Origin: Chitinophagales bacterium
GTDB lineage: Bacteria; Bacteroidota; Bacteroidia; Chitinophagales; CAIOSU01
Assembly (NCBI GenBank): GCA_026003335.1
Contig: BPHB01000001.1
Location: forward strand, 62,001 to 126,000
Direction of reading: 5' to 3'
DNA: 64,000 nucleotides
Shown here: one piece after another, positions 8,617 through 18,491 of the stretch
How the letters are laid out: the number at the start of each line of letters is the position of its first letter
How positions within the stretch are numbered: position 1 is the first letter of the stretch
The notes under the pieces: model-generated
Told to the model about the DNA's origin: nothing
The model's database searches: none
The model's input: the letters and a program-made list of their open reading frames with translations, nothing else
Made by a program: the position numbers and the translations under genes

Positions 8617-9984
8617 ATGTATTACCAGAATATTCTTGAAGCCATAGGGAAGACTCCTTTGGTGAAGCTCAACCGTGTTACACGGGGAATAAAAGCTACT
8701 GTGCTGGCTAAGGTAGAGTTTTTCAATCCTGGCAACAGCATTAAAGACCGCATGGCGCTGCGGATGATTGAAGAAGCAGAAAGAAAAGGGCTGCTCAAAC
8801 CCGGGGGTATTATTGTAGAGGGTACATCAGGTAATACGGGCATGGGATTGGCAATATGCGCTATTGTGAAAGGCTATCGCTGTATCTTCACCACAACGGA
8901 TAAGCAGTCAAAGGAAAAAATTGACGTGATGAAAGCCCTGGGAGCAGAAGTCATCGTTTGTCCCACTGACGTGGAACCCGATGACCCGCGGTCTTATTAC
9001 TCCACAGCCAGACGCATTGCCGAACAAACACCCAATGCCTTTTATGTAAATCAGTATGACAATCCTGCAAATACACTGGCACATTATGAAACCACCGGCC
9101 CTGAAATCTGGGAGCAGACTGAGGGAAAGGTAACCCATCTGGTGGTAGGATGCGGCACAGGCGGTACCATTTCAGGAGCAGGGCGCTTTCTCAAAGAAAA
9201 AAATCCCAACATTAAAGTCTGGGCAATTGACACCTACGGCTCGGCACTGAAAAAGTATCACGAAACGGGTCAATTTGATCCCAGGGAAGTGTATTCCTAC
9301 ATCACCGAAGGAATAGGGGAAGACATCATACCCAAAAACGTGGACTTTAGTGTGATTGATCACTTTGAAAAAGTGACCGACAAAGATGGTGCGCTGATGG
9401 CAAGGCGTATAACGCGGGAAGAAGGAATATTTGTCGGCTATTCGGCAGGATCAGCAGTAGCGGGCTTATTACAAATGAAAGATCGGCTTAAAGAGGAGGA
9501 TGTGGTTGTGGTTGTTTTTCATGATCACGGCAGTCGTTACGTGGGTAAGCTTTACAGTGACGAATGGATGCGGGATCGCAGATTTTTGGACGTGGAAATG
9601 CTGGACGCAGAAAGCATAATCAATAAAAAATCTGTGAAACAGTTTGTTACCATCCCTCAGCATAAACCTCTGCGCGAAGCTATTGCCCTCATGCGCGAGA
9701 AGAATATCTCCCAGTTGCCGGTAACGGCCAATGATGGAGGCAAAATTGTGGGCTCGGTTTCAGAACATGTGATTCTAAACCGCCTTCTGCATGACCCTGC
9801 CGATGCTTCCAAGCCCGTGGCGGAAGTGATGGCGCCACCTTTTCCTGAGGTTGAATTGCATGCTACCACCAAAGAAATTTCCGGACTGATTAACAAAGAC
9901 AACAGTGCGGTGCTGGTAAAAGACCGTCAGGGAAACCTGCATATAATAACCGAGTATGACCTCATACAGGCTATTGCTGGTTAA
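8617..9984 (+). CDS. PLP-dependent cystathionine beta-synthase/cysteine synthase with C-terminal CBS domain pair
   Basis: The 455-residue protein has a fold-type II PLP domain. Lys43 in NPGNSIKDR is the Schiff-base lysine, GTSGNTG (about 69-75) binds the substrate, and GCGTGGT binds the PLP phosphate. Two CBS motifs occupy about residues 335-455. The domain order matches cystathionine beta-synthase, but the N-terminal haem-binding segment of animal enzymes is absent. It joins serine (or O-acetylserine) to homocysteine or sulfide in sulfur amino-acid metabolism. CBS pairs usually bind adenosyl ligands and tune activity. It converges with the P-domain gene, and the two stop codons share the palindrome TTAA at 9981-9984. 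Confidence 0.9.
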   Translation: MYYQNILEAIGKTPLVKLNRVTRGIKATVLAKVEFFNPGNSIKDRMALRMIEEAERKGLLKPGGIIVEGTSGNTGMGLAICAIVKGYRCIFTTTDKQSKEKIDVMKALGAEVIVCPTDVEPDDPRSYYSTARRIAEQTPNAFYVNQYDNPANTLAHYETTGPEIWEQTEGKVTHLVVGCGTGGTISGAGRFLKEKNPNIKVWAIDTYGSALKKYHETGQFDPREVYSYITEGIGEDIIPKNVDFSVIDHFEKVTDKDGALMARRITREEGIFVGYSAGSAVAGLLQMKDRLKEEDVVVVVFHDHGSRYVGKLYSDEWMRDRRFLDVEMLDAESIINKKSVKQFVTIPQHKPLREAIALMREKNISQLPVTANDGGKIVGSVSEHVILNRLLHDPADASKPVAEVMAPPFPEVELHATTKEISGLINKDNSAVLVKDRQGNLHIITEYDLIQAIAG

Positions 9985-11483
9985 TGCGCGGGCGTCCAGG
10001 AATGATTGACGTCTCCCAGCTTAACGGCAATAAAATTCTGCTCCGAAACAGAAGAATTCAGCTCAGTATAGGTGCGGAAGCTTTCAAAAACAAAGGGATT
10101 TTCAGGTGTGGGAAACAGGTAATCGGTGCTTACGAATTGCCAGAGAATACCCGAAGAATACTGCACACTATTGCCCAGGATGAGCTGACGAATCTGTACA
10201 ATATCCTGTGTAGTAATGGTTGCCGAGCCGTTAACATCAGCTGCTATCATTGCATAAGGCGATCCTAGTGAATCCAGATCCAGAATGTGTCTGCGTATGC
10301 GGGTAATGTCGGCAGTGGTAATGCCCTGAGCTGGTGGTTGATCATCGGTTTTTAACGGAGTTATCAGGTAACTGCCTCCCTGTGTCACTTCAAAGCTGTA
10401 AGTACCATCGGCAGCAGTGGTATCAGTCTGGCTGTCATCCCCCGAAAGGAGCAGCACTACACCCGGCACGGGCTGTCCGACCGGAGTGATCACTCTGCCC
10501 GAAAGGGATACAGTGCAATTATGCGGGGCAAACAGGCATACTCCGTTTGCACAGGTATCTATCGTGCAGGCAAGACCATCATCACACTGGGAGTTGATGC
10601 CGCAGGTCCCTGTCAGGGCTTCAATGCACCAGCTATGCAGGATGCCGCTTTCTGCGGTTGCCCTGTCCAGAGCGTGTAGTTTCCATGTACCGGTCAGGGG
10701 CTGCCCGTGGAAAGAAGCAAGAGGCTGTGCCGGATAGGCTGGCTGAAAATAAGCCACCGGACATTGCAGCAATGCGCTGTCGGTGAATACCCCCTTCACA
10801 TCAGCGAATGCTCCGCAAATGCCTTCGTAAAGCATAATCATTGTGCCGGAGGGACTCTCCAGCCGCAGTTCCACATCGCCAGAAGCGGGGTGGGAGAGGT
10901 CAACCTTTACCTGCATTGCATAGATGTAACCGGGCACCTGGTCAATGCTTAGTGTGTCGGTGATACCTCCACTGCCGTCAGGGAGCCCTATCTGCGGCTG
11001 CGAACAAAACTGGTGGGGAGGCGAGTGGCAGCTTACTTTTAATTCAAAGTTGCCGGCAGCCTGACCATATCCGCTGACATAAATCAGATAGACGATACCA
11101 CTATCTGCCAGGAAAGTTACTGAAGACCCACCGGTTTCGCAGGTGAAGGCATCGTCATTGTAGCTCAGGCATGAGGTTTCTGCACAGCTGCCGGTGAAAA
11201 CCCTGATTTCAGTATCAAAAGTAGTGGCCGGACTACAGGTGGTTACGGTGGTTACCATTCCACTGCCAGTAAATACATACCACACCCCGTGTGAGGCAGC
11301 TGTTTTGCTGCCGCAAAGAGAAAAAGAGTCGGCAGTACTGTAAAGTGTCGAACCCTGCATGACAGAGCCGCATGCAAGCGAAATAGCCGCGTGGCACATG
11401 TCATTTGCCGGCTGTGCGTGTACTGTTTGAAATGCCTGTGCCAGTATGGTGCATAGAAAAACCCCGATTAATTTTTTCGCCAA
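9981..11483 (-). CDS. Secreted P-domain protein with dockerin-like tail
   Basis: The 500-residue protein has a signal peptide (about 1-23, ending in VHAQ). A Cys-rich jelly-roll-like domain follows (about 24-155), then a proprotein-convertase P-domain (about 163-288), a short Cys-rich linker, a carboxypeptidase-regulatory-like beta domain (about 325-385), and a dockerin-like calcium-binding pair (about 390-440, DVNGSATITTQDI). It ends in KLGDVNHSW without a recognisable T9SS sorting domain, which is unusual for this architecture. The only usable start is TTG at 11483, because a stop lies four codons upstream. It probably acts outside the cell; no catalytic domain is visible. Confidence 0.75.
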   Translation of the reverse strand: MAKKLIGVFLCTILAQAFQTVHAQPANDMCHAAISLACGSVMQGSTLYSTADSFSLCGSKTAASHGVWYVFTGSGMVTTVTTCSPATTFDTEIRVFTGSCAETSCLSYNDDAFTCETGGSSVTFLADSGIVYLIYVSGYGQAAGNFELKVSCHSPPHQFCSQPQIGLPDGSGGITDTLSIDQVPGYIYAMQVKVDLSHPASGDVELRLESPSGTMIMLYEGICGAFADVKGVFTDSALLQCPVAYFQPAYPAQPLASFHGQPLTGTWKLHALDRATAESGILHSWCIEALTGTCGINSQCDDGLACTIDTCANGVCLFAPHNCTVSLSGRVITPVGQPVPGVVLLLSGDDSQTDTTAADGTYSFEVTQGGSYLITPLKTDDQPPAQGITTADITRIRRHILDLDSLGSPYAMIAADVNGSATITTQDIVQIRQLILGNSVQYSSGILWQFVSTDYLFPTPENPFVFESFRTYTELNSSVSEQNFIAVKLGDVNHSWTPAH

Positions 11484-11814
11484 GAGAAATTTTTAATTAA
11501 GCCCTACGGATTTTTTTTCGGAATATACGCAATTCACTTCAGTCATCCAATCATGCTCCGCACCCCGGGGGTAGGTGGTGTTAAAAGAATTTCTTACACT
11601 TGTGCCCCTAATAGATTGACTTAGCAAGGCGGTCAACGGTGTTGTTTTTAGTAAATATTACATGCAATAGCTCCTGCATGCGCGGCAGAACATCAAGTTG
11701 GAGCAATTACACCACACTTTATTGTCTTGATAAGAAGTCCCGGAAGAATAGAATAGAATAATCACTCACATCAGATTTAGGTAATTTTCAACACGAAAAA
11801 CCTGGTTTTCTCCA
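11484..11814. other. 331-base divergent intergenic region
   Basis: The region holds the 5' flanks of the P-domain gene (minus) and the TerC gene (plus). An inverted repeat CATGCA-N8-TGCATG lies at 11661-11680. TerC genes elsewhere are often preceded by the yybP-ykoY manganese riboswitch, but I could not find its conserved core here. No tRNA or other RNA was recognised. Confidence 0.5.
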
Positions 11815-12576
11815 TTGGACTTTTTCCGCGAGCTGGCAGCTTCTGAAACCGGTACTTCCGTTCTCATTGTGATAAACCTTATCATTCTGGAAAGTATGCT
11901 CTCCCTTGACAATGCTGCAGTGTTGGCCACTATGGTTATGGATCTCCCTGCCGAACAGAGAGGGAAGGCTTTGCGATATGGTATTTTAGGAGCTTATGTT
12001 TTCAGAGGTATTGCTTTGTTGTTTGTTTCCTTTTTACTGCAAGTGCGCTTTTTAAAACTGCTTGGCGGGTTGTATTTGGTAGTCCTTAGCTTAAAATATT
12101 TCTATACGAAAGCTACTCCCACGAAAAAAGATGATCTGCTTGAAAAAAAGCACAATCGTCTCTACAAGACAACGCTTGGCTTATTAGGGCCTTTCTGGTC
12201 TACTGTATTGCTGGTGGAATTCATGGATATCAGTTTCTCTATTGATAATGTTTTTGCTGCCGCAGCCTTTTCGGATAAACTAATGCTGATATGCACCGGG
12301 GTGTTTATTGGCATATTGAGCATGCGATTTGCAGCACAGGGTTTTGTTACACTGCTGTCACGCTTCCCTTTTCTGGAACCAGTTGCCTTTATTGCCTTGA
12401 TGGTGCTGGGACTTAGACTTATGGTTTCCTATGGATGTGCTTTTGCTGGGGGCAATGTCATATGTGCCTTGCTGGAAACGCATCGTTCTGACTTCGTGGT
12501 GTCGGCTGCCATTGTAGCTCTCTTTCTGGGCCCCACGTTGACCAGCATACTGTTTAACCTGCCGAGAAAGACCTAA
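11815..12576 (+). CDS. TerC family integral membrane protein
   Basis: The 253-residue protein has about seven hydrophobic segments and the paired acidic membrane motifs of the TerC family, MLSLDNAAVLA (about 28-38) and FSIDNVFAAAAF (about 144-155). TerC-type proteins are linked to tellurite resistance and, in the YkoY/Alx branch, to manganese export; which applies here is unknown. The start is TTG at 11815 (MDFFREL). The next ATG falls inside the first membrane helix and would remove part of it. The long intergenic region upstream could hold regulatory sequence, but no riboswitch was recognised. Confidence 0.82.
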   Translation: MDFFRELAASETGTSVLIVINLIILESMLSLDNAAVLATMVMDLPAEQRGKALRYGILGAYVFRGIALLFVSFLLQVRFLKLLGGLYLVVLSLKYFYTKATPTKKDDLLEKKHNRLYKTTLGLLGPFWSTVLLVEFMDISFSIDNVFAAAAFSDKLMLICTGVFIGILSMRFAAQGFVTLLSRFPFLEPVAFIALMVLGLRLMVSYGCAFAGGNVICALLETHRSDFVVSAAIVALFLGPTLTSILFNLPRKT

Positions 12577-12662
12577 CAGCATTCATATTTCCAGGTATTA
12601 AAGTTTTAATCGGTGGTTCTTTTGTCATCATTCTGGAGTGTATTATTTTAGAGCGCAAAAAA

Positions 12663-15600
12663 ATGTCAGCTATGAACAAGCAGGTAATGAAAAAGAAGGC
12701 TATCGGCATATGGTCATTCTTGGCTGTATTGTTATGGAGTGGACACGTGTATGCCTCTCATGCAGTAGGGATAGATCTTTCCTATCAATGCTTAGGGAAT
12801 AATCAGTATGTCTTCACTCTCAATTTTTACCGGGATTGTGAAGGAGTGGATGCGCCTTCCTCAGCCGGCATCACCGTAAGCTCAGCTTCCTGTGGCGTGA
12901 ATACCACAGTGAATCTGCCCCTGCAAAGTGCCAGTGAAGTATCTCCGCTATGCTTGCTGCAGATTCAGAACAGCACCTGTAACGGAGGCTCATTGCCCGG
13001 CATTGAGCATTATGTGTACAGCGGTACCTTTACCTTACCCCTGGAATGTGCTGATTGGGTGATTTCTTATAGCCTGTGTTGCCGAAACTACGCCATCACT
13101 AACCTGGATGATCCAGGGAGCAGAAACATCTATGCGGAAGCACGCATTAATAATACGCAGGGCCTATGTAATAGCTCCCCGACCTTTACTACCCTGCCTG
13201 TGCCATATTTATGCACCAATCAAGTATTTAACTACAACCATGGTGCAGTGGATATTGACGGAGACTCTCTTTATTACAGACAGATTAGCACCTTGGAGGG
13301 ACCCGGACAGAATATCCCATATACGGGAAACTATTCCCCCACCAATCCCATGAGCACAACCGGTGGTTTCAATTTCAATAACAGCACTGGCCAGATGAGC
13401 TTTACAGCCAGCACTACACAGCAGCCGGTTATAACCATTATAGTGGAGGAATACCGCAACGGGGTCCTTATAGGAAGCACCATGCGTGACTTGCAGCTGG
13501 TGGTGTTGAATTGCAATAACACCATTCCTGCGGTAAGTGGCATCAATGGAACCAATATGTTTTCCATTGACGTGTGCACAGGCTATCCGCTGTGCTTTGA
13601 TGTCTTTTCTATTGACCCGGATGCAGGTCAGAATGTGACCATACAGTGGAATGGTGGTATTGCCGGTGCCACCTTTACCACAAGCGGCTCACCTTTGCAA
13701 AACGGTACCTTCTGCTGGACTCCGCAATTTAGTGATGTAGGAAGCCACACTTTTACCGTGCAGGTGAAAGATGATGCCTGTCCTATTCCGGGCACGAATA
13801 CCTACGTGTTTACCATTAACGTTATCCCCAATCCCAATCCACCGGTGGATGCAGGCCCATCGGTACAGATATGCCAGGGATCGAGTACACAACTCAATGC
13901 AACCGGTCCTCCAAATGTGGTCTCTTATCGGTGGATACCGACAACCGGTCTTAGCAATCCCAATATCCCCGATCCGGTTGCTTCACCACTGGTCACTACC
14001 ACCTACCGGGTTATAGCTCTGTATGCTGATAGCTGTGCTTCAGCAGATACTGTAACTGTTATTGTTAATCCTGTACCCCTCATAGAAGTATTTCCAAGGA
14101 ATGTCACCATTTGCCCCGGCTCATCCATACAACTTTCGGCCTCTGCAACTACCGGAAGTGCCATCACCTGGAGCAATAACACCACCGGACCCATAAACGT
14201 AGTCACTCCGGTGGCTTCGGGTGAAGTTTTTGTTGCCACGGCTACCAATGTGTATGGATGTTCAGCCTCCGACTCGGCTACTGTGGAATATGCCCCACCT
14301 CCGCCTCCGCAGGTGTGCAACAATATTTATGTAACACCTGCCGGAACGGGCTCGGGACTTACTCCTTCTGATCCTACGGATTTGCTTACTGCTGTTTCTC
14401 TGGCCCAATGCAACAATCTCACCATTAAAATGGCCATTGGCACCTATACGATTTCCAATCCTCTTACTATCACCAGTAATCTTACTATAGAAGGCGGATT
14501 TGATGATGCAAACAACTGGGTTAAAACCAGTCTGGCAGGTGCCACAACCATTTATAGAGACACCTCCAATCCGGAAGGTTTGCCCCTGGCACCCCGCTTG
14601 GTTGCCCTGTATGCCAACAGTGCCAGCTACATTCGTTTACAGGATCTCACAATTCAGGTTGCAGATGCTCCACCCGCTCCTGTGGGCTTACCGGGCACAA
14701 CCACCTATGGACTGCATCTCACCAATTGTTCGGAATATGATATTGTACGGTGTCAGATATTAGCCGGCCAGGGAGGCGATGGCGGGCAGGGACCGCCAGG
14801 CAGTCCGGGAGCTGCCGGAGCCAACGGAAGTAATGCCACCGGACAGAGCGGTGCTCCTGGTGCTGGAGGAGGCGGTAATGGCGGGCGTGGTGGCGATGCA
14901 GGCGGAGTGTTTAGCTCAGGAGATGATGGGAACAACGGATCGCCCGGAGTACCAGGAGGAGCCGCAGGAGGGTCAGGGGGGAATGGAGCCTGTGGCTTGG
15001 CATTCTGTGGTTTGTTTTCTTCGCCCAGTGATGGCGGCAACGGGCAGAACGGAGGACCGGGGGCGGTAGGGTCACCGGGTGCCCCCGGATCGCCAGGAAT
15101 ATTTTCACTGGGATTTTTTGTGCCGGGTCCGGCGGCCGGTTCCGGCACCCCGGGAACCAACGGCAACCCCGGTGGAGGCGGTGGTGGCGGAGGTGGCATA
15201 GGCTGCCTGTTTGACTCCGATGAAGGAGGAGGCGGAGGAGGCGGAGGTGCCGGAGGCCAAGGTGGCCAGGGAGGTGGTGGCGGCTATGGCGGAGGAGGCT
15301 CCTTTGGCGTCTATCTTTTTAACAATGGTATAAACGGAAAAATTGTGGATTGCTTCGTCAGCTCCTCCGCAGCAGGTAATGGTGGTGTAGGAGGCCCCGG
15401 TGGCCCCGGTGGTCTTGGTGGACAGGGTGGACTCGGCTATGATGCTGACTGCGGGGGCAATGGTGGCAGAGGAGGTAATGGGGGGCCGGGCGGAGCTGGT
15501 GGACCTGGGGGAGATGGCGCCCCCGGCATTGCCGGTAGTCTACAGGCCGATCCTGTGACACCCGGCAACGTGCTGGCTATTTCCAACACGACTTTTAATC

Positions 15601-17546
15601 TCAGTGCTCAGCCGGTAATCCAAGCTGAAAACATTACCTGTGCCCGTACAGATATGGATTTTACTGCTGCTGCGTCCGCCACATGGGATTTTGGTCAGGA
15701 TGCTGTGCCCCAAGCATCAACAGGAGCAATTGTAACTACTCAGTTCACCACTATCGGGCGCAAGGATGTGACCTATGGCAGTGACACTTATACCGGATTT
15801 GTGCACATCGCCATTGACAATACAACCTTTCTACCTGAGATAACGGTGAGCGGAGCCACAGTGGTGGGTCCTGATGAGTACCGTGTATGCCAGGGTGACT
15901 CCATTGACTTCAGCAGTCCTACACCTGCTGTAAGTTTCAATTGGGATATGGGAGGCAGTGCGGTGCCTAATAATCCTACAGGAGCCATAGTAAATAATGT
16001 TGTATTTACAGCACCCGGCAGATATGTTGTTAAGTTGACGGTTACCACAGATTGCTGCGGACAATCCAACCCCGACTCGGTTATAGTGCATGTTGACCCC
16101 CGTCCGGAGGTAGTTTTAACCGGAGATAGTCTTATATGCCGGGGTGAAGAGGCCACCTTCATACTCAGCGGTGCTGATTATTATGAGTGGCAGCCTGAAG
16201 TAGGGAGCATCCTTGTGCCGGTGGATACTATTACCGTGTCACCCCTTTCAACCACCAGCTATCTGATTATCGGCTACAATGCCAATGGTTCCTGTACGGA
16301 TGCATATTATTTTACGGTAGGTATCTATGATCCACCGGAGCTGGATGTAACCGCAACAGATGCCTCCTGCTCCAGCAATCAGGACGGCTCGGCAACGGTC
16401 ATTCCTCTGAGCGGAGGCCCGTCCTTCAGCTACCAGTGGAATGATTCACTGATGCAGACCACGCCAACAGCTTTTAATCTGGCTCCCGGAAGATACTCTG
16501 TAACGGTTACGGACGATGTAACCGGGTGCTGGTCGGATACGAGCATTTTGGTGGGGAACCGTGGGGTATTTGCCTACATTCGTAGCTCAACCAATGTATC
16601 CTGCTATGGAGGGAGTGACGGTACGGCTGTAGCAGCAGCAACGGGAGGGGATCCACCATTTACCTATCAGTGGGACTTTAACAACAGCACGGATTCAGCC
16701 ATAACAGGCCTTTCGGCAGGGGTCTATACCGTGACGGTTACAGATGCCGAAGAGTGCCAGTCTGTGGCTACGGCCTACATATTTGAGCCTGACTCACTGT
16801 TGCTGAATGTATATGCGCTGGATTCGGTTTGTTTTGAGCCCGGGGCAGGAGTAGCTGTCGCCCAGGCTGATGGAGGTGCCGGAAGCTATGCGTATGCCTG
16901 GAGTGCGCAGAACGTTGGGGATACTACCGTTGCGCAGGGTTTATCCACTGGGGTGTATTACCTGACAGTGACTGACGCCAATGGTTGTCAGATTGTGGAT
17001 TCCGTCAGTGTAACAACAGGCCCGTTGACCATTGATGCTGCTGCGACCCCTCCGGTTATCGGACAGGGTGAATCAACAACCCTGAGCGTAAGCATTATTT
17101 CAGGCGGAAGCGGCAGCTATGTGTATAGCTGGGAACCTGCCGGGCCTCAGTATCTGAATGATCCGACATCGGCAACTCCGGTGGCCACTCCTCCGGAAAA
17201 TATGACCTATTATGTGACGGTAACCGATGTGAATACTTTATGTACAGCTACGGATTCCGTGTATGTTGTAGCTCAAACCAGTTACTCCATACCGGATGCT
17301 TTCACTCCAAACGGAGATGCGCACAATCCCACTTTCAGGGTTTATCTGTATGGAGTAGCAGAGCTTCAGGATTTCAGAATATACAATCGCTGGGGCGAGC
17401 AGGTTTACAATAGCACAGACCCCACTGGATGGGATGGTACCTACAAAGGCAAAGAGCAGCCTATGGGTACTTACGTTTACTATGCTGTAATCAAGCTCAA
17501 AGATGAAGTGGTGAAAGTTTCAGGTGCTTTTTCGTTAATCAGATAA
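12663..17546 (+). CDS. Giant T9SS type B surface protein with collagen-like Gly-rich block, PKD and SprB repeats
   Basis: The 1627-residue protein has a signal peptide ending near VYAS, then a conserved Bacteroidota N-terminal beta domain (about 32-280). Ig/PKD-like modules follow (about 290-550), then a beta-helix-like region (about 555-700) interrupted by a Gly-rich collagen-like block (about 700-960, bases 14764-15540). Further PKD modules (about 980-1220) and three or four SprB-type repeats (about 1230-1530) lead to a gliding-motility C-terminal (CHU_C) domain with DAFTPNGD and NRWGEQVY (about 1540-1627). The CHU_C domain directs T9SS export and surface attachment. An adhesin or matrix role is inferred. 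Starts at 12672 or 12687 are also possible. A terminator follows at 17567. Confidence 0.88.
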   Translation: MSAMNKQVMKKKAIGIWSFLAVLLWSGHVYASHAVGIDLSYQCLGNNQYVFTLNFYRDCEGVDAPSSAGITVSSASCGVNTTVNLPLQSASEVSPLCLLQIQNSTCNGGSLPGIEHYVYSGTFTLPLECADWVISYSLCCRNYAITNLDDPGSRNIYAEARINNTQGLCNSSPTFTTLPVPYLCTNQVFNYNHGAVDIDGDSLYYRQISTLEGPGQNIPYTGNYSPTNPMSTTGGFNFNNSTGQMSFTASTTQQPVITIIVEEYRNGVLIGSTMRDLQLVVLNCNNTIPAVSGINGTNMFSIDVCTGYPLCFDVFSIDPDAGQNVTIQWNGGIAGATFTTSGSPLQNGTFCWTPQFSDVGSHTFTVQVKDDACPIPGTNTYVFTINVIPNPNPPVDAGPSVQICQGSSTQLNATGPPNVVSYRWIPTTGLSNPNIPDPVASPLVTTTYRVIALYADSCASADTVTVIVNPVPLIEVFPRNVTICPGSSIQLSASATTGSAITWSNNTTGPINVVTPVASGEVFVATATNVYGCSASDSATVEYAPPPPPQVCNNIYVTPAGTGSGLTPSDPTDLLTAVSLAQCNNLTIKMAIGTYTISNPLTITSNLTIEGGFDDANNWVKTSLAGATTIYRDTSNPEGLPLAPRLVALYANSASYIRLQDLTIQVADAPPAPVGLPGTTTYGLHLTNCSEYDIVRCQILAGQGGDGGQGPPGSPGAAGANGSNATGQSGAPGAGGGGNGGRGGDAGGVFSSGDDGNNGSPGVPGGAAGGSGGNGACGLAFCGLFSSPSDGGNGQNGGPGAVGSPGAPGSPGIFSLGFFVPGPAAGSGTPGTNGNPGGGGGGGGGIGCLFDSDEGGGGGGGGAGGQGGQGGGGGYGGGGSFGVYLFNNGINGKIVDCFVSSSAAGNGGVGGPGGPGGLGGQGGLGYDADCGGNGGRGGNGGPGGAGGPGGDGAPGIAGSLQADPVTPGNVLAISNTTFNLSAQPVIQAENITCARTDMDFTAAASATWDFGQDAVPQASTGAIVTTQFTTIGRKDVTYGSDTYTGFVHIAIDNTTFLPEITVSGATVVGPDEYRVCQGDSIDFSSPTPAVSFNWDMGGSAVPNNPTGAIVNNVVFTAPGRYVVKLTVTTDCCGQSNPDSVIVHVDPRPEVVLTGDSLICRGEEATFILSGADYYEWQPEVGSILVPVDTITVSPLSTTSYLIIGYNANGSCTDAYYFTVGIYDPPELDVTATDASCSSNQDGSATVIPLSGGPSFSYQWNDSLMQTTPTAFNLAPGRYSVTVTDDVTGCWSDTSILVGNRGVFAYIRSSTNVSCYGGSDGTAVAAATGGDPPFTYQWDFNNSTDSAITGLSAGVYTVTVTDAEECQSVATAYIFEPDSLLLNVYALDSVCFEPGAGVAVAQADGGAGSYAYAWSAQNVGDTTVAQGLSTGVYYLTVTDANGCQIVDSVSVTTGPLTIDAAATPPVIGQGESTTLSVSIISGGSGSYVYSWEPAGPQYLNDPTSATPVATPPENMTYYVTVTDVNTLCTATDSVYVVAQTSYSIPDAFTPNGDAHNPTFRVYLYGVAELQDFRIYNRWGEQVYNSTDPTGWDGTYKGKEQPMGTYVYYAVIKLKDEVVKVSGAFSLIR
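14764..15540 (+). repeat. Gly-rich, collagen-like low-complexity tract inside the T9SS protein
   Basis: About 260 codons are dominated by Gly with Pro, Ala, Ser and Asn. There are short runs of Gly-X-Y such as GPPGSPGAAGANG and GGPGGPGGLGGQGG, and stretches of up to nine Gly. Short non-repetitive Cys- and Phe-containing segments interrupt it (for example CGLAFCGLF and GCLFDSDE). The DNA is strongly G-rich on the plus strand. Confidence 0.85.
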
Positions 17547-17566
17547 TCGCAAAAAGAGAGATTGCA

Positions 17567-17591
17567 AAAGGCGGGACATCATCCCGCCTTT
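17567..17591 (+). terminator. Rho-independent terminator, probably bidirectional
   Basis: The stem GGCGGGA/TCCCGCC (17570-17576 and 17582-17588) has a five-base loop, extended by AAA/TTT and followed by TTTAGTTTTT on the plus strand. It lies between the converging genes 12663-17546 and 17634-18344 and can serve both. Confidence 0.85.
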
Positions 17592-17633
17592 AGTTTTTAG
17601 CTATGCTGTGAGCATGTTAACAATTGGCTGTTG

Positions 17634-18344
17634 CTAAAAGGGTTTATATTCACCGGTACGCAAGTGCACTACGGTTACATTCCTCTTATATTGCAGAGTT
17701 TCCTGAGCCTGGGATAGTAACCCCTGATCACCCAATACAGGGTTTCCGCAGAAGGTGGTTGTTTGTGTGTCTATCACTCCACCTTCTACGTTGAGGAAAT
17801 TATTGGAGCACACATTTAAATATCCTTTGATCTGCCCTGTACGGGAATTGATGAATTTATTTGTTGCAGTGATGGACCCACCTTTACCGAGCATTATACC
17901 CGTATTATCTATTACGTTGGATACGGTGATGTCTTTATGATTGATGATATTTCCCGAGTTGACAAAGTCTGTGATGACTTCCAGATGCTGGCGGTTGTAA
18001 AAGGCTCCCCGGTTGGTGAATAAATCCACCTGCATATTTCCGAGATTAATAACCGTGCCCGTGCGAACAACAATCACGTTGTGCAGGCCAATGAGGCTGG
18101 CACTTTCTTCTATAATCAAAGTGCCTTTGACTAAAAGGTCAGCATTGAGACGAATTTCATGGCTGATGAGTAGTGTATCATTTTCTTTAATGATGTTTCC
18201 CGGATATTGCGGTGACCATATTTCGGTTTGATCAAAAGCGCCCTGCTGTATGGTGCTGTAAACAGCAGCATTTACGTCTGCACCGGCAAATGCCCAAAGA
18301 CAGATGAAAACTGTTGCTCTGTACAACATAACGTTCAGGTTCAT
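17634..18344 (-). CDS. Secreted beta-rich hypothetical protein
   Basis: The 236-residue protein has a signal peptide (about 1-27, ending in NAA). The body is a run of short alternating strands with many Asn, Thr and Val residues in the pattern of a beta-solenoid: repeated units such as ILIxxxASLIGLHNVIVVRTGTVINLGN and IDNTGIMLGKGGSITATNKFINSRTG. No catalytic motif or T9SS tail was found, and the last 25 residues resemble a linker. It could be a surface or matrix protein. It converges on the giant T9SS gene across a shared terminator. No family was recognised. Confidence 0.6.
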   Translation of the reverse strand: MNLNVMLYRATVFICLWAFAGADVNAAVYSTIQQGAFDQTEIWSPQYPGNIIKENDTLLISHEIRLNADLLVKGTLIIEESASLIGLHNVIVVRTGTVINLGNMQVDLFTNRGAFYNRQHLEVITDFVNSGNIINHKDITVSNVIDNTGIMLGKGGSITATNKFINSRTGQIKGYLNVCSNNFLNVEGGVIDTQTTTFCGNPVLGDQGLLSQAQETLQYKRNVTVVHLRTGEYKPF

Positions 18345-18491
18345 AATGTTGGGTTTTTCTCAACTGTATTTATACGCCATGCTGACCGGAAGGTTACAGG
18401 CGGGGCAAAGCAACCTGAAGCCTCCAAATACGTATGAATGCTGGGAATATATCAGGCCAATCTTAAACTAACCCTTATTCTCACGAACCCT

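Noticed and set aside
11484-11814. yybP-ykoY manganese riboswitch ahead of the TerC gene
   Set aside because: TerC genes often have one, but the conserved core could not be found. The inverted repeat at 11661-11680 is too short to be convincing.
14753-15199. Pro-rich frame antisense to the collagen-like block
   Set aside because: Pro/Gly bias is expected on the complement of GGN/CCN-rich sequence; no start signal or homology was seen.
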